From: Notospermus geniculatus
Lineage: Eukaryota; Nemertea; Pilidiophora; Heteronemertea; Lineidae
NCBI GenBank assembly: GCA_002633025.1
Contig: NMRB01000354.1
Span: forward strand, 218,488 to 282,487
Direction of reading: 5' to 3'
DNA: 64,000 nucleotides
Part shown: positions 1 through 12,800 of the stretch, piece after piece
How positions within the stretch are numbered: position 1 is the first letter of the stretch
How the letters are laid out: each line of letters starts with the position of its first letter
Notes under the pieces: generated by a model
The model's database searches: none
What the model was told of the DNA's origin: nothing
The model's input: only the letters and a program-made list of their open reading frames with translations
Program-made: the position numbers and the translations under genes

Positions 1-1490
1 CTTTACCTTGTTGGTAGTAATATGGTTATGCAGTATCTGGGGACAGGTGGTAAAATCTTATCGGTAGTCGTGTTAACACCATCTAACGCTTGTTTATATC
101 ATGAATGAATGGGTACATATTGTTGATAAACATATCTTCCACAACCTGTTGCTCAAGGTAAGGCCCTGTGGGTAGATTTGCTCTCATTTTTAGCTTTCTT
201 TAGTACAAGTAGGCCTTCCTCTTGGCACTTCATCACCAGGAAGTGAAACATTTCTCTGGCAGGAGATGAAGGAGTGTTTTTCAGTGATTACCTGTTTACC
301 TCGCTGAAGACTATTTATAAAGCCACGAGCCCTGTTTTTATCTACCACCTGCGATAAATTCCCTCGAATCACATAACTTAAAGGAGTTGAAATATAGTAT
401 TCTAGAGAATGCCGATAGTAAGCAGTGGGTGACTGCGGGCACGTTTTCTGCAGGCTGGAGTAAGCAGTGTCTGCTGAAACACCTGTGGTGATACACAAAA
501 ATAGATTTCCTTTATCTCAATATGCTGTCTGATAGTTCTATAACAAGTTAATGATGCAAGCATGGACATAGATCATGATTTTCTTCTATAATTTGTGAAT
601 AAATGATGATAAAGGTTATTCGGTACATTTCCTTCCTCCTATTATATTTATATTAGAGCTTCCATGATGAGGAATTGCAGAGTCTGATCAGCAATGGTTC
701 TGCCTGTAGCATTCAATGGTCTGCGGTCATCTAAGATTTCTTCATCATCTTGGCTTCCCCAAACTCTCCTCTTTCTCATCTGATCATCTAAGTGCTCGTA
801 TTCCATTACCAAGATCAAAGACTCAAGATTGCATTATTGCAATCTTGTTATGGTCGGCTGTAATAATCTATCATAACAATGTTTGGTGTAACTTCATCCT
901 CCATATAGCCTCCCGCAATATTGACCTCGGTTGACAGCCGAGGAACTAATTAAGTAAAACACACTGGGGCATGACTGCCTTGCTGTCCTCACAAAATAGA
1001 TCCGCTTGCTTCCAATTTACCGCCTGATGTTTGGCAATCAGTGCATCAAGATGACGTCACAACCATCATTCCCGCTTCTGCTTTGATCCAAGCCAAGGAT
1101 CCAAGCCAAACAGTCAGTTCCTTGTTCATGAAAAATCCAAACAACGCAGAGATTCCATCCCTTGTTGCTTCATGTTCTCTACAGCACATTATCTGATGTT
1201 TCCATGTCCAGCGAGCTAGCCGTAAAGTGTGATTGCGAGCCAGCCATAAAGTTTGATTGTCTTCAACATAACTCAATGGCAACTATACCCACTCAAGTAA
1301 CCAGGTGACAAGGGCATGATCAGGCTGGATTAAATCTGACACTAACTAAGTGTAATAGTAGCCGGACAGGATTGAGGTCATCCCTAATGCAATGACCGTA
1401 CCATGTCTCCTCTTCAATCTGATCATCGCGGACAGCAATGTCATAATGTGCTGTCACCACTTATTTCATGTGATACTCACATCGGCTCCT

Positions 1491-1773
1491 CAAGGCACTA
1501 CTCCATGGAAGAGTTTATTCACAGGAGTTGGCTCTCTATGGGCAATTCAACCATAGAAAGCTATGAGCAGTCTTGTGTCATCGGTAAGGGCTGATATTCA
1601 TAAAAGATAGCAAAATGCTTTTACTTCAAGTTTTGCAGTACATTTACAGTGGACATTGCTGTGCAAATCTTAAGTAAAAGCATTTGCTAGCTTTTATGAA
1701 TACCAGCCATTATGTAGGGAAACAATGGTGAGTTGTCCATTGAAAGCCAACTGTCATGTGGAGCAGCACCTTA
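1491..1773. mobile_element. family-B inverted-repeat element split by a family-A MITE
   Basis: The outer ends read AAGGCACTACTCCATGG and, in inverse orientation, CATGTGGAGCAGCACCTT. They flank the words GTTGGCTCTCTATGGGCAA and TTGTCCATTGAAAGCCAAC. The same arrangement recurs near 23850, 30701, 32600 and 46831. A second element at 1589-1709 interrupts this copy, so the order of insertion can be read directly. There is no transposase, so it is non-autonomous. Confidence 0.75.
1589..1709. mobile_element. family-A MITE, nested copy
   Basis: A short inverted-repeat element beginning GGCTGATATTCATAAAAG and ending CTTTTATGAATACCAGCC. The interior has the paired words GCTTTTACTT and AAGTAAAAGC. Related copies lie at 41864, 42005, 44111 and 45735. 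It carries no coding capacity. Confidence 0.8.
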
Positions 1774-3712
1774 GGCTGTGGAATTTCAGAGTCAATGATG
1801 AGGTTATGAAGTAAATGACTTTGCTCAATCCGTGCGTTAACTCAATTTAAAAACTTTATATCTGATTTTCAATGCTAATACTAACAAGTAGAACCAGATC
1901 AGACATGCCAGGCAAGAATCCCAAGGGTTCTCTTCCAATCCTAATCAAGTGAATTCGGTTTGCTGCATTTGAGAAGTCACGTTGGATGAATTCATTGATT
2001 CAATCCCAACGAGTCATTTGATGGGTTGAGGTCATTGAAGAGTGGCTGCTTGTTATTGATCACTTCTAGCTGCCGCCATCATTGTCCCATCATGTCATCC
2101 GTGATGGAGAATGATGTATTATGCCAAGAACAGTTTTTCTTTTCTTTGGAAATCAATTGAACGCTGTCAATTCTCAGCGTGGGAGCTTCAAGTGCCTCAC
2201 GGAGCAGCATTCTTGAAAGTATCTCTTTTCAGTTTACCTTATGGATTCCGAAACAATTTGTGGTGTAGAGAGACAGATTTGATCGAATTTTGTCCTGAAA
2301 TATGTTTTGGGGAAAAGTGTTAAGTGCTTTACTTTAGGACCTGTTGTCAAGTGGTAAACACCCATACCTAAAGTACAAAATTGGGAAATAGGAGGGAGTG
2401 TATTTTTACACCCCTTTGCTTACACTGCTGTGTAGGTTCCTGCTGAGGTATTTGGGTTAAACATGACAGTGGTTCTTTTGTTGAAATGTACAAGCCCTCA
2501 GGGGGGTGGGTAAACAAGACCCCTCCCACGTACACCCACTACTCATCTGATCATTGTGCGATGATGAACTTCATTATTTTATGAATCTAGCTCTGAGTTA
2601 TGAACAAAATGGGACACTATTTTTGTTTGTACTGTACTATTCATCTGAGTGTCTATGGTGGGCTGCACAAAAAGTGGAAAACTTGGAGATTTTCCAAAGT
2701 TATCCTCTCGCTGCACTCTCTGTCCCAGAGCAATCATGTATTCACGTCCCCTTGAATGTATGTAGCTTGTTAGAGTGACTATTGACCATGACTATGTCAC
2801 CATGATTAGCTTCTGAGTTCAACATGAAATTAGATCAGTTAGTCTATTGATTGTGATGAAGTTCCCCAGTATCACTTTCTAGCATTGGAAAATTTGCCTC
2901 ATGATGACTCGGGTATGGATCGACTCCAAATGACGAACCGTTAATGGTTTGACCTATAAGTGAAGTTAGCAATGAGTCAATTTTGACACTTAGTGGACAT
3001 TTTTTAGGAGGCCTCAAATGTCATCGGCAAGGCCTGTCTATGGGGATGATTCTGATTATCAGAAATTGAAATGTTTCAGCATTCCTTCTGTCTGCTTCAG
3101 TGGCTTGTGGAAGTAACTGCTGACTGATGGTCAGTTGTTTGTTTGTTTGTTGTACAGGCGGGAGCACCGGATCATCTATATGGCATCTCCACCACTTCGC
3201 CCTTTGTCTACTCTTCTAAATCAAGTCGATTTGACCTATTACCTCTCAACATTTGAAAGTACAGTTTTTCCTAAAGTGTAACTTGGTTTCTCCATGTCAT
3301 TGATTGAACATTTTCCGTCAACTACAAATACCAAACTGAGCTGTGGCATCAAAAATGAACAAGACGGCTAATATAGGAAAATGAGCTCCCAGGGGCTAGT
3401 TACCGTGGCAATATTTGGCAAGATCTCGTCAGTCAATTCAAATGGGTTGTTAAATTTTTTCGCTAACTGGATACTTGGGAATGGAAGATAAAAGAAGTTC
3501 GCTCTGAAGCAGTTTGCCCGCTTCCAGCTTGATTTAGGCAGAGTCAGTCTTGAAAAACGGTCTTCCCAATTGATCTTTATTACGGTAATCCTGTTCAGCG
3601 TAAGACCTGTATTCTAGTTACAAGGAGAAAGATCAATATTCCTTTTCTCCAAAACCCCCATTTCTTCCCCGTCGAGATGGGTCATTTGATATTTGTTTAT
3701 TTCTACTTTCAG

Positions 3713-3841
3713 AATCGAGAAACAGGTGGTAATATGAATGTAGAGCGTGCTTGGAAGAGAGGGTTTACAGGCAAAAATGTTGTTGTTTCTATACTGGATG
3801 ATGGCATAGAAAAGGATCATCCAGATTTATCAAGAAACTAT
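3713..3841 (+). CDS. FURIN: convertase exon with catalytic Asp
   Basis: Flanked by TTTCAG and GTAAGTA; 43 codons in phase 0. It encodes [14 protein letters not shown] followed by [11 protein letters not shown] and HPDLSRNY, the start of the S8 domain including the catalytic aspartate. Confidence 0.93.
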
Positions 3842-6800
3842 GTAAGTATACTTCACTCTCTGTTTTGCCTTCACTTTCATGAAGGACTTGGGACAAACAT
3901 GGTTTGATGTTCCTGAAGTCTTTTTTGCTCTACAGTTAAATGAGCAAGCAGCAAACCTATGCTTCCATCAGACAAAATCATTCTGGTCCCAACAACATCA
4001 TGTCCCTCTCCCTGTTGTACGTCACTGGCTAATGGCAAGCGTTTTGAAATCATACCCATGTCCTGTGGTACTCAAGACTCTTTAGTAATCAATCACGTTT
4101 GTATATTTGATGCCGATGGTTCTCATCTGATCAAAAAGCAAACTATTTTGGTGCACTTTCACCGAGCTGCATTGATGACATGACCTCTGATGATGCACTG
4201 TCAAATCAACCTGTCCTCATTAACTCAGTCACAATCAGGGAAAATAACAAACGCTTTTGTCTCATTTAGCAGGTGACCATTACCATGAAAGCTTCTGAAT
4301 TGAAGGTCATAATGACATTGATTCACCTAATTGTAAAATATGGGACTGAAAAATTGGTCTAAACCTGATCAAGTGATGATGATACAGCCAGATGGTTTAA
4401 TGTCAAATATTCATGAATTGTATGGCAGATATTGGGTCAGTGATATGATGTTGTGAAACCAGTTATTCTGCCTGCAGTATAATGTCAAGAAAACCATCCC
4501 TGGCCTAGCTGTCAGCATCAGTGTCCTTTGCAAGTGTTCATATCGCTGCCCCTTCAGACTATGCTGGATGGACTCTGAAGGCAAAAGTGACAGTAGGCCT
4601 TGCCAATTCACGATGCCTGAGCCAAGACACTGAATGAAGTCATTTTGGGCAGGCAATGGTGACACAGCAGATTCCATGCAATCCTGAAATATCTTTGATC
4701 ATTGATTACAAAGTACATTGACCCTGAGGGAGGGGAAGCGTCAAATCTTTCTATTGCCATTGTAAGCGATGCCATTGTAAGCGATGATGAACATCATGCG
4801 ACGGAACTCCAGTGTTCATTAACTGGCAAAGAACCACGGAGAGAAACACGTCAACGATTCATGTTTCCCATATACTACCACCATTAAGCGTTAGCATAAA
4901 TAAAGACATCAAACCCATGGGTTTGATGTCTTTATGGCGTTAGTTATCATAATTCATATTGTTAATACATCCGAAAGGATGAGGTATGCTGTGTCTTTGC
5001 TTTTCTTCCTTATCTGTCTAGAAATCAAGACAGGTTGACAAATTTAATTTCCTTCTTCAACATTTGAATTCATTACTTCTTATCTCTTCTGGTCCTTGAC
5101 AGATGAACTAGTTTAATTTTCTCCTGTTGTACAAGGATATTCAGAGAATGCAATTTCACATCCTATAAAACAAAGCAGCACTTGATAGGTAAAAAAGGCA
5201 TTCTCTGTTGCATTACTTATTTAGACGTGGAGATTGGCACCATTTTGTATTAACAAGATTCATGGGATTCTCATTCAAGGCTAGTTTATTCTACACCACT
5301 CCTTCCTGCCTGGTCATTCTGATCCGGCTTGTTGCTGAAAGGTTGACCTTCGTTATCAGCTTCTCAAATTAGGGCTAGACCATGTAGATGATGAAGAAAA
5401 ACTCCCTTTCACTTTGCCATGGTTTATGTCTCTTAAGCCTGAACTGATAGATTGGATTGAGCATTGCCTCATCTGTTGGGAAACTTCATCATATTTGCCG
5501 GCTCCCTGGAATAATCAGAGCTCGTCCTTGTCTTCATCTTCCCGGCCAGATGATGTCCGTGATTTGTATGCTGGTGGGTTCTCTGGGGGAACAAGTGTAT
5601 GACTCAAGACAAACTAATCTTATGCTTGTTTGCTGATGCTGTATTGATGATGGTGGACAGTCGACTGGTCATGTTTCTGGGTATGAAACATTGGTTGGAG
5701 GTCTGTTTGTGATAGGTATTGGATTGGTCACTTCTGTTCAGCTGGAAGGAATATCAGACAGATTCAATTCCAAATCCCTCAAGTAACCATGTCATGTCAG
5801 GGTGTATTTGAATTTGGAGGGGTGAGATTCCTGTATGGGATCAGTGGTGTGTCTTGTAGGTTCCTTTCTCTGTGCCAGTGTACAGGAGAGGAAAACAGTC
5901 AATGGGTCTGGAGTCACATAAGTGCCTTGTGAACAACTTCACCTTACCAGACATATGAAGAATAAACCCAACAGCAGGTTGTCCACATATCTTACCCATT
6001 ACATGATCTGATTTGGTTTTGTGGGCATGTTCGTTCTGTTACTGACAATTGGTGTGATGTTGAGTCATTAAAAAGCAGTGAAGCCATTGATAGCACTGCA
6101 CAGAGGCGCGGATCCAGGATTTTTGGCAGAGGGGGTCAGGGGTGCCGAGGGCAGTCGTTGCAGGCGGACGTCGAAATCTAAAAGGCGGTAGATGCGATTT
6201 CCTGGCATCTCAGTATCAAAATAGGAGCGTTTTTTGCTTACTGTCGCAAATTATTGAGAAAAAAACAACTGGTGGTGGCGAGCAGGGGGGTCACGACCCC
6301 AAACCCCCCCTCTGGATCCGCGCCTGCTGCAAAATGTATCCGAATCAGTTTTGGTGTTGACATGCGTTCAGACTGAGAGTTCCTGCATCTACATGTAATT
6401 CGATTGTAATTGACAGAGACCAGCTTCTGTTTACCTTGCATCTTCGTGAGGGGTTTCATTAGCCTACAAAGCAGCAGTGGTCGATGTATCTGGCCTTCAT
6501 CCATTTACATGTCAAAATAATGAACTAATCAATTATGATATTTCTTACCAATATGTATTGATGAGTTTGGTTTGATGGGTGATTATATTTGTGGATATAT
6601 TTGTGATCATGTGCATTTCCAACAGATGTGTTGGAAACCGATAAAGCTAATTGGATGTGAATATGAACTGTCTGTTGTAGTTCCACATGTATTCAATAGT
6701 TGCCGATGATGGCCTCTGCTAGATAAGCCGCCACCGACCATCCTTCGGGAGTTGACCAATCAGACTAAAATTGGCTTGCTCGGTTTCATGGCTGTCTGTT

Positions 6801-9800
6801 GTCCAATTGCCTGATTCTTCTGGAAGAAAGTTGGGGACTGTGTGGGTAATAACTTGAATTAATTATGTTCTGTGTATCGCCCATCGTATCGTAATCGAGC
6901 AGTATTCATCCCTCCGAGTGCACACATGTGAAAGCATTATGGCTTTTTCATGGTATCAATATTACCATTCTGTGCTGGGTAGTGTCCTCTGGGTGGACTT
7001 GGCCGCCATAAAGAGCAATGACTTTGTGTCATATTCTATTTTCACTTGATGCATTGCTGTAGCTGTCAGAGACAACTTCCACTTTATTGGTTTTGTGTCG
7101 TCGGGCAAGATTGACTACCTCCAACATTCAGTGTTGATGACCAGTGGCACAGCGCTGAGAGGCGGTGTATGATATCTGCATGATTATGTTACCAACATTG
7201 GATTTTGAGATTCAGCTGTTGCACGGTTTGGTATCAGGTTAGGCAATCAAGATTGGCTTGGTTGCTTGACAATAGTTTTGGGATTACAAACATTTCCTGA
7301 TCATCAGTCACTGATCAAGCAGTGCCATGTTTTTGTCTGGATGGAACAATCCAGAGCAACTCAGAAGAAGTCTTCCAGCATCAATTCAAAGTTGGCCATA
7401 CCTTCATCCTGTACACCAGATCAAGAGATGATTCTCTTCATTGAGCAAGAAGTTCCCCTCCTGCAGATGACTGACCCTGTGATTGTTGTTGATATCATGT
7501 GTTTCCTGTCAGCTATTCACTGTTGACCTGTGATGGGTGATCATGTCCTGTCAATGATGTTAATTGGAAATGTAACTGGACTGATTTCAATCTAATTGGT
7601 GTGGGTCACCGTGCTAAACATGAAGTTCATGTTCTTCTACTGTGCAGGCCTACTGACAGGACCCTTTCCATGAGGTTTGCAAGGACTTTGATATGCAACA
7701 TTAACATGTACCACAGTTTCATTTCCTTCACATCATATTGCCCACATCCCATACGTCATCTGGTGCTTACTGAGTTCCGAAAAAAGGGTGTATGAATTAG
7801 TGAGTTAACCAGTAGAATGACCACACTGTTGTGACATGTGCGGTGCAATAATGAGGTCTCTCTGTCCGTATTTCTAGTTGTCAGTGTCTTGTCTAGCTGT
7901 TTCCTCTGCAGCAGCTGGTAGCTCACTTGATGGGACTTCTATTAAGCTGACTAAAGACCATCACTGTTGGTGCTATCACTGCAAATGTTGCCAGAGCGGA
8001 AATGGTCTGATGAGAAGAGCGGTGTGATTGATACGTCTCTTTGCCCTGATAATTGCCTCGCCAAAATGATCCATGTTCGGGTATGTACCACAGTCCTCAG
8101 TAGAACATCATGGTGATCTATCTAATTGCTACCTGAGGATAATTCTAATCAAGGAATTGAGTCTGATGTCACACCGGGGAGATGGTGGTATATGTCTTCA
8201 TTTGCTTCTCCAAGCTTGAATGATCTGCTGCGTCGCTTCGCTTCAGGACATTACCATTAAGGTAATAGCGTAGACTGGTCTGTGCGCTCATGTTCCTCTG
8301 GGGAAGGTCCAGTTCACAGCCTTTGGTAATCTGACCCTTTTGTGGATGGCCAGCGACAGGGAGATCTTTTTCGTAGATATTAGATCGATGAGAAACTGAT
8401 ACGCTTTGGAAAAACCAAGTGGGGCTTCATATTGAAGAATGTATTGGTGGTTGGGGCTCTTATTGCATGTACAGAAAGGAGCTAGAGGATATCTGGCCTT
8501 TGGCATGTTGAAGAAAGACTGATAGGGTAGTGGTACAAATCTAGCCCCGGTAGTATTGTACCAGGGCTAGAATTGTACCTCTTTACCCTACTGGTGCAGA
8601 TTATCTTCAAATTTGTTTTGACACAATCGACTTCATTTAAGCTACAATGTTCCCCTCTCAGTTTGACAGGTTTCATGTGTAGGCCTGATGGTATAACTGT
8701 AAAATTCAAAATGAGTGATGTATAGGTGTGGTAGGCCTATGTGGAGGAGGATGCTCAAGAGTGCTGTAGAGAGGCAGCTTCTAGGATGTAGACCATCAAA
8801 ATACATGAAGTGGTGATTGATAGACATCTTCGTGTACACCATCAAAAACAGTCAGTGGCAGCTGAAATTACAGAATATAAAAGTACCTCAGCTATCTTCT
8901 TAGCAGTTTCCGCCCGCAGGGTTCACCACTGTTGTCTTGTTTCCTCAACACTCGTTCTTTCTAAATTGATCAACATGTTGAGAGAAGGAAGAGCTTGATA
9001 AATCTTCTCCAATTCTTAGAAATGCCCGAGAGATCTTTTTGTTGGTTTATGCAACAGTTTGTTTTTCCTGTGGTTGCATCTCATTAAAGTCTGTCTTTGT
9101 ACTAATGATGATTAATATCCTCTGCTTGATGAGAAATGAACGTGAGGGCTGCCGTTGCCTTGGAAGCTTAAGATTGGAGCAATCAGCTATCCCGCATGCA
9201 GCTCTATCATAAAAACCGTGACGCACACATCCCCCACATGATATTTCTCAAAGGTTACTTCTTAGTGCGGCCAGGAGTGGTTTCCTTCTGGCATATTGAT
9301 GTGATTCAATTACATTTATTGATGATGTTGACCCATGTTTTTTTTCTGAAATCATCTTCCTACTGTCTGTCAAGGACTCACTGGGATATGAAATTACATT
9401 TCTCTAGGCACTGTCACTTCAAAGGTTACCTTTCAAAAAGTGTTGCCGTGATTGCTTACCCATCATCAACTTTGTGACAATGCCTCTGGAAGTTAGCGAA
9501 AATCTAATTAAATTCATGCCTTGTTGGCTAGAGCAATAGGTAGATTTGAGCAAAAAATATTCGTTTCTGACCTATCAAAATCTAATCAACTTCTGGTTAA
9601 GGAAATGACACAGAAGTCATGCAGCAGTGTCATACATCCTCAGCACAAGAACTTCATTTCCTTTGTCCAAGATGTTCCGGATTTCACTACACGTTGCTTA
9701 TCCATTAGATGTGTCATCTCTTTCCTGTCCTGTCCCTCCCTATTGTAATCTTGGTATCATTTTTTGACGTTCAGTATCGAATATATGTGATGCCATCTGG

Positions 9801-12800
9801 TGTTCATAACGTCCGACCAGTCATCTTCTGAATCATCCTCCATAACAATCCACTTGGTATTCTAGAGCTCAACCAATATGATCACTAATCATCGTCATGT
9901 CAGATAGGATTTGGGAAAGCTACAGGTTTGAGTTGATTTCGTGTCTCACCAGATCTCTCTCTTTGACCAGTGTGGTATATCGATGAGCTGCCGTTGCCTG
10001 ATTCATTCAATTCCACCAATCAGTAATATTGCTTTAGGTTTAGTCACGCGATTTCCTAATTTATTCGAATTCTGTTTTTGCATTCATGCCCATGCTCGTG
10101 ATTGTTTTTCTTCTGATTCCATCAAGTTTGTCGTCATTTTGTGAGAAAGAATGTTACCACTGCAATAAATGAAAATGAATGACAAAAAACATTCAATTAC
10201 TTGATCAATTAATGATGCCTCTTTTCAATCCAAAGCATTAACTAAAAAAATCTCCTCTGCAATTGCAGTTGCTAGTGCTTCAATCCCTGTTACCATTTGA
10301 TTTAGAAGAATTTCCAACTAAGGCATGAAGAAGATTTGGTGTCAATGGATTAATAAAGATCTTTCATTTCAAAGGATTTTGGTCTCCTTGGTAACCATAT
10401 TAAACCTTTCCTGCTTTTGAATGTCTTGACTGATGGATGTGGATCTCTTTAATATCATCGAAGGATATCACAACAGTTTGTCTTGAAAACATCCAAAAGG
10501 AGTGATGATTTGACAGGGAACTATCATTTACTGTGGAAATTGAATCCTCACAAATTTATTGAAAGTGACAACATTTTAGGTTCGGGTTTTGATTAAGATC
10601 TCTCGCAATATTAAAAATTTTCTCATCTGTCCTGATATCTCATCAAAAATGGGCAATTTTCCTCCCGAGTTCTATGAAGCTTTCACGTCAAAGAGGCAAT
10701 CGTTTACATTTGATTAGTTTTCTGTGAATGTAGGAGAAAGATGTAAAGGAATGAAATGGGAAGGAGAAACAGGTGTCTTTTTGTGCCTCTCTGTTCTGCT
10801 GTGTTGTGAGCACTCGCTCTCTCTCCCTCTGGCATGTGCCTGGCTTTGTGGTACGATTCATGAGTTTGTACTAGTTAAAGCCCCTGTCACATATCCACTC
10901 CGGGGCCCGTATGGCGAGTTAAAACAGACAGATTGCCCCTGATCCCGGGGAATGAAAACCGTAGAAATGAAAATGAACATGAAAATGAAAATGAAAATCG
11001 TAATGGACCCATACTGTCTCTAAAATCCACGGCAAGCCGCTGGGTGGGGAAAATCATACGGGGCCCGGTGGATGTGACGGGGGCTTATACAAGAATCTAG
11101 CTGAATTCAGTGTTTTGTCCCTGAATTCTCTCGATTGCTTCTTGACATCGTTTGACAGACACATTCCTCCTCGTTGGATCTCGCTATATGAGACGATGGC
11201 CAAAGGCTGAATGATCAAGTTGAATAATGCTTGTATTTGATTCGATTATTCTGCAGAAGCTGACTGAAGTAAGTAATTACCCCAGGGCTTCGTAACCAGA
11301 CCCTTCGGGTACAATATCACAGCAAATATTTTAAGTAGGAGGCCTGACTTGACTGTATCAGGTTATATTGAGTTTAGCCCAGGGTATTGTTCATTAATAC
11401 CGGGACATGCTCTGAAAGAAAATCCAAAATGCTTTAAGAAATATGGGGAATTTCGATGCATTATATATATGGCTGCAGATTCCATTTGGATACATTGTGG
11501 CATATTTTCTCTGGATGGATTTCTTATTGTAAAGTTCAGCCGTTGAGAGGTGCAAAGACTGTGAAATGCTGATTTTTTGGTAAGAAGGTATTTATCAAAG
11601 CTATTCTGAAGTAGAATTCAAAATTGCTCAATTTTGTCAGCGATAATGATGGTGTAAAACATGGCAATTTTGAAAAATCTTCTTCATATCTGCACTGTCT
11701 TCAGGGAAGATTGAAGATTGAAACTGCAATTTTGGCCTAGATGAGATGCCAGGCAGTGAAGTCAATACTGAAGTAATCCAATTTGCCAGAAAAAGAGCAT
11801 CTCTTTTGGATGTTCTTTTCCTACCAATGGTGTAGCCTACTTGGTTATCTGATAAGATTCATAAGCCAGAATTGTCCAAAAGCCAGCCACTGCCAGTGTT
11901 TCACCCTTAGAGCTTCCGCTTGTCTATCAGTCTACCATCTCAGCGAAGCAGACATTACCATAATCCTGCCATGGCCGTATTGCTAAACCATCCAACTTGT
12001 CTTGATCCCTGCTCACTGCCAAAAGGATTAGGTCAGGTCGTAAAGAACGTGAATCCACGACAATCAATGTTTGCCCTTCTGCCCTCACTAACGTACTCGT
12101 TTTTATACCGATATCCTGCCAAATGCCAATTTTCTTGCTAGTAATGCGATGGAAAAAATACATTTCTATGGCAGCGAGTACTTGGTTGATTAAGATTGCT
12201 TATAATGAGACTCAGAGACTGATAAGTCTTCACACTTCTGCATCAGATACATGTGAATTAAAGTGATCATAGACATTTTGCCTCCTCAATTCATCAGTCT
12301 TTGTTGGGGAGTTTGCCGTTAGAACTAAATGTGACGTACTGATGAGTGTCCCGAGATCTTGATTGCCATCTCCTCCTGATCAGACCGTGGAAATGCATTC
12401 ACTTTCTTATCATTGTCAGTATTGATCACGAATTGATTGCCCCGATAAAAATGGTAATAACTGGGATGTCAAAACCAAACAAAACTGTCAGTTATTTTCG
12501 CTGGGTTTGGGATGCAGGGTTGGCCAGTGTGAAGGATTTTTTTTGGGCGATTTTCTTCCTCTTCGACTTGCTTTTATGCAAGAATGGTATCAATGCTTGA
12601 ATGCCTTTATTTAAACCATGGCCTACTTTATCTTCTGGGTATGCTTGCATGTCACATATTTTCCATGCTTAAGATGCCAAACCCTATGCTGTGGTCATAT
12701 TTCATGGAAATTTTGCAATGGTCGGCTCAACAAGCATGTCAATTCATTATAAATCAATGTTGTTTTCCCCTGTCAAACTACAATTCCTGTTGGATGTCTC

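Larger units (their letters stand above)
1..3712. other. upstream intron or 5' flank of the convertase gene
   Basis: No exon could be recognised here. The signal peptide, prodomain and first part of the catalytic domain of the convertase must be encoded upstream, but I found no matching peptide in this stretch. It holds one nested pair of inverted-repeat elements at 1491-1773. The open frames present are short and lack family resemblance. Confidence 0.6.
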
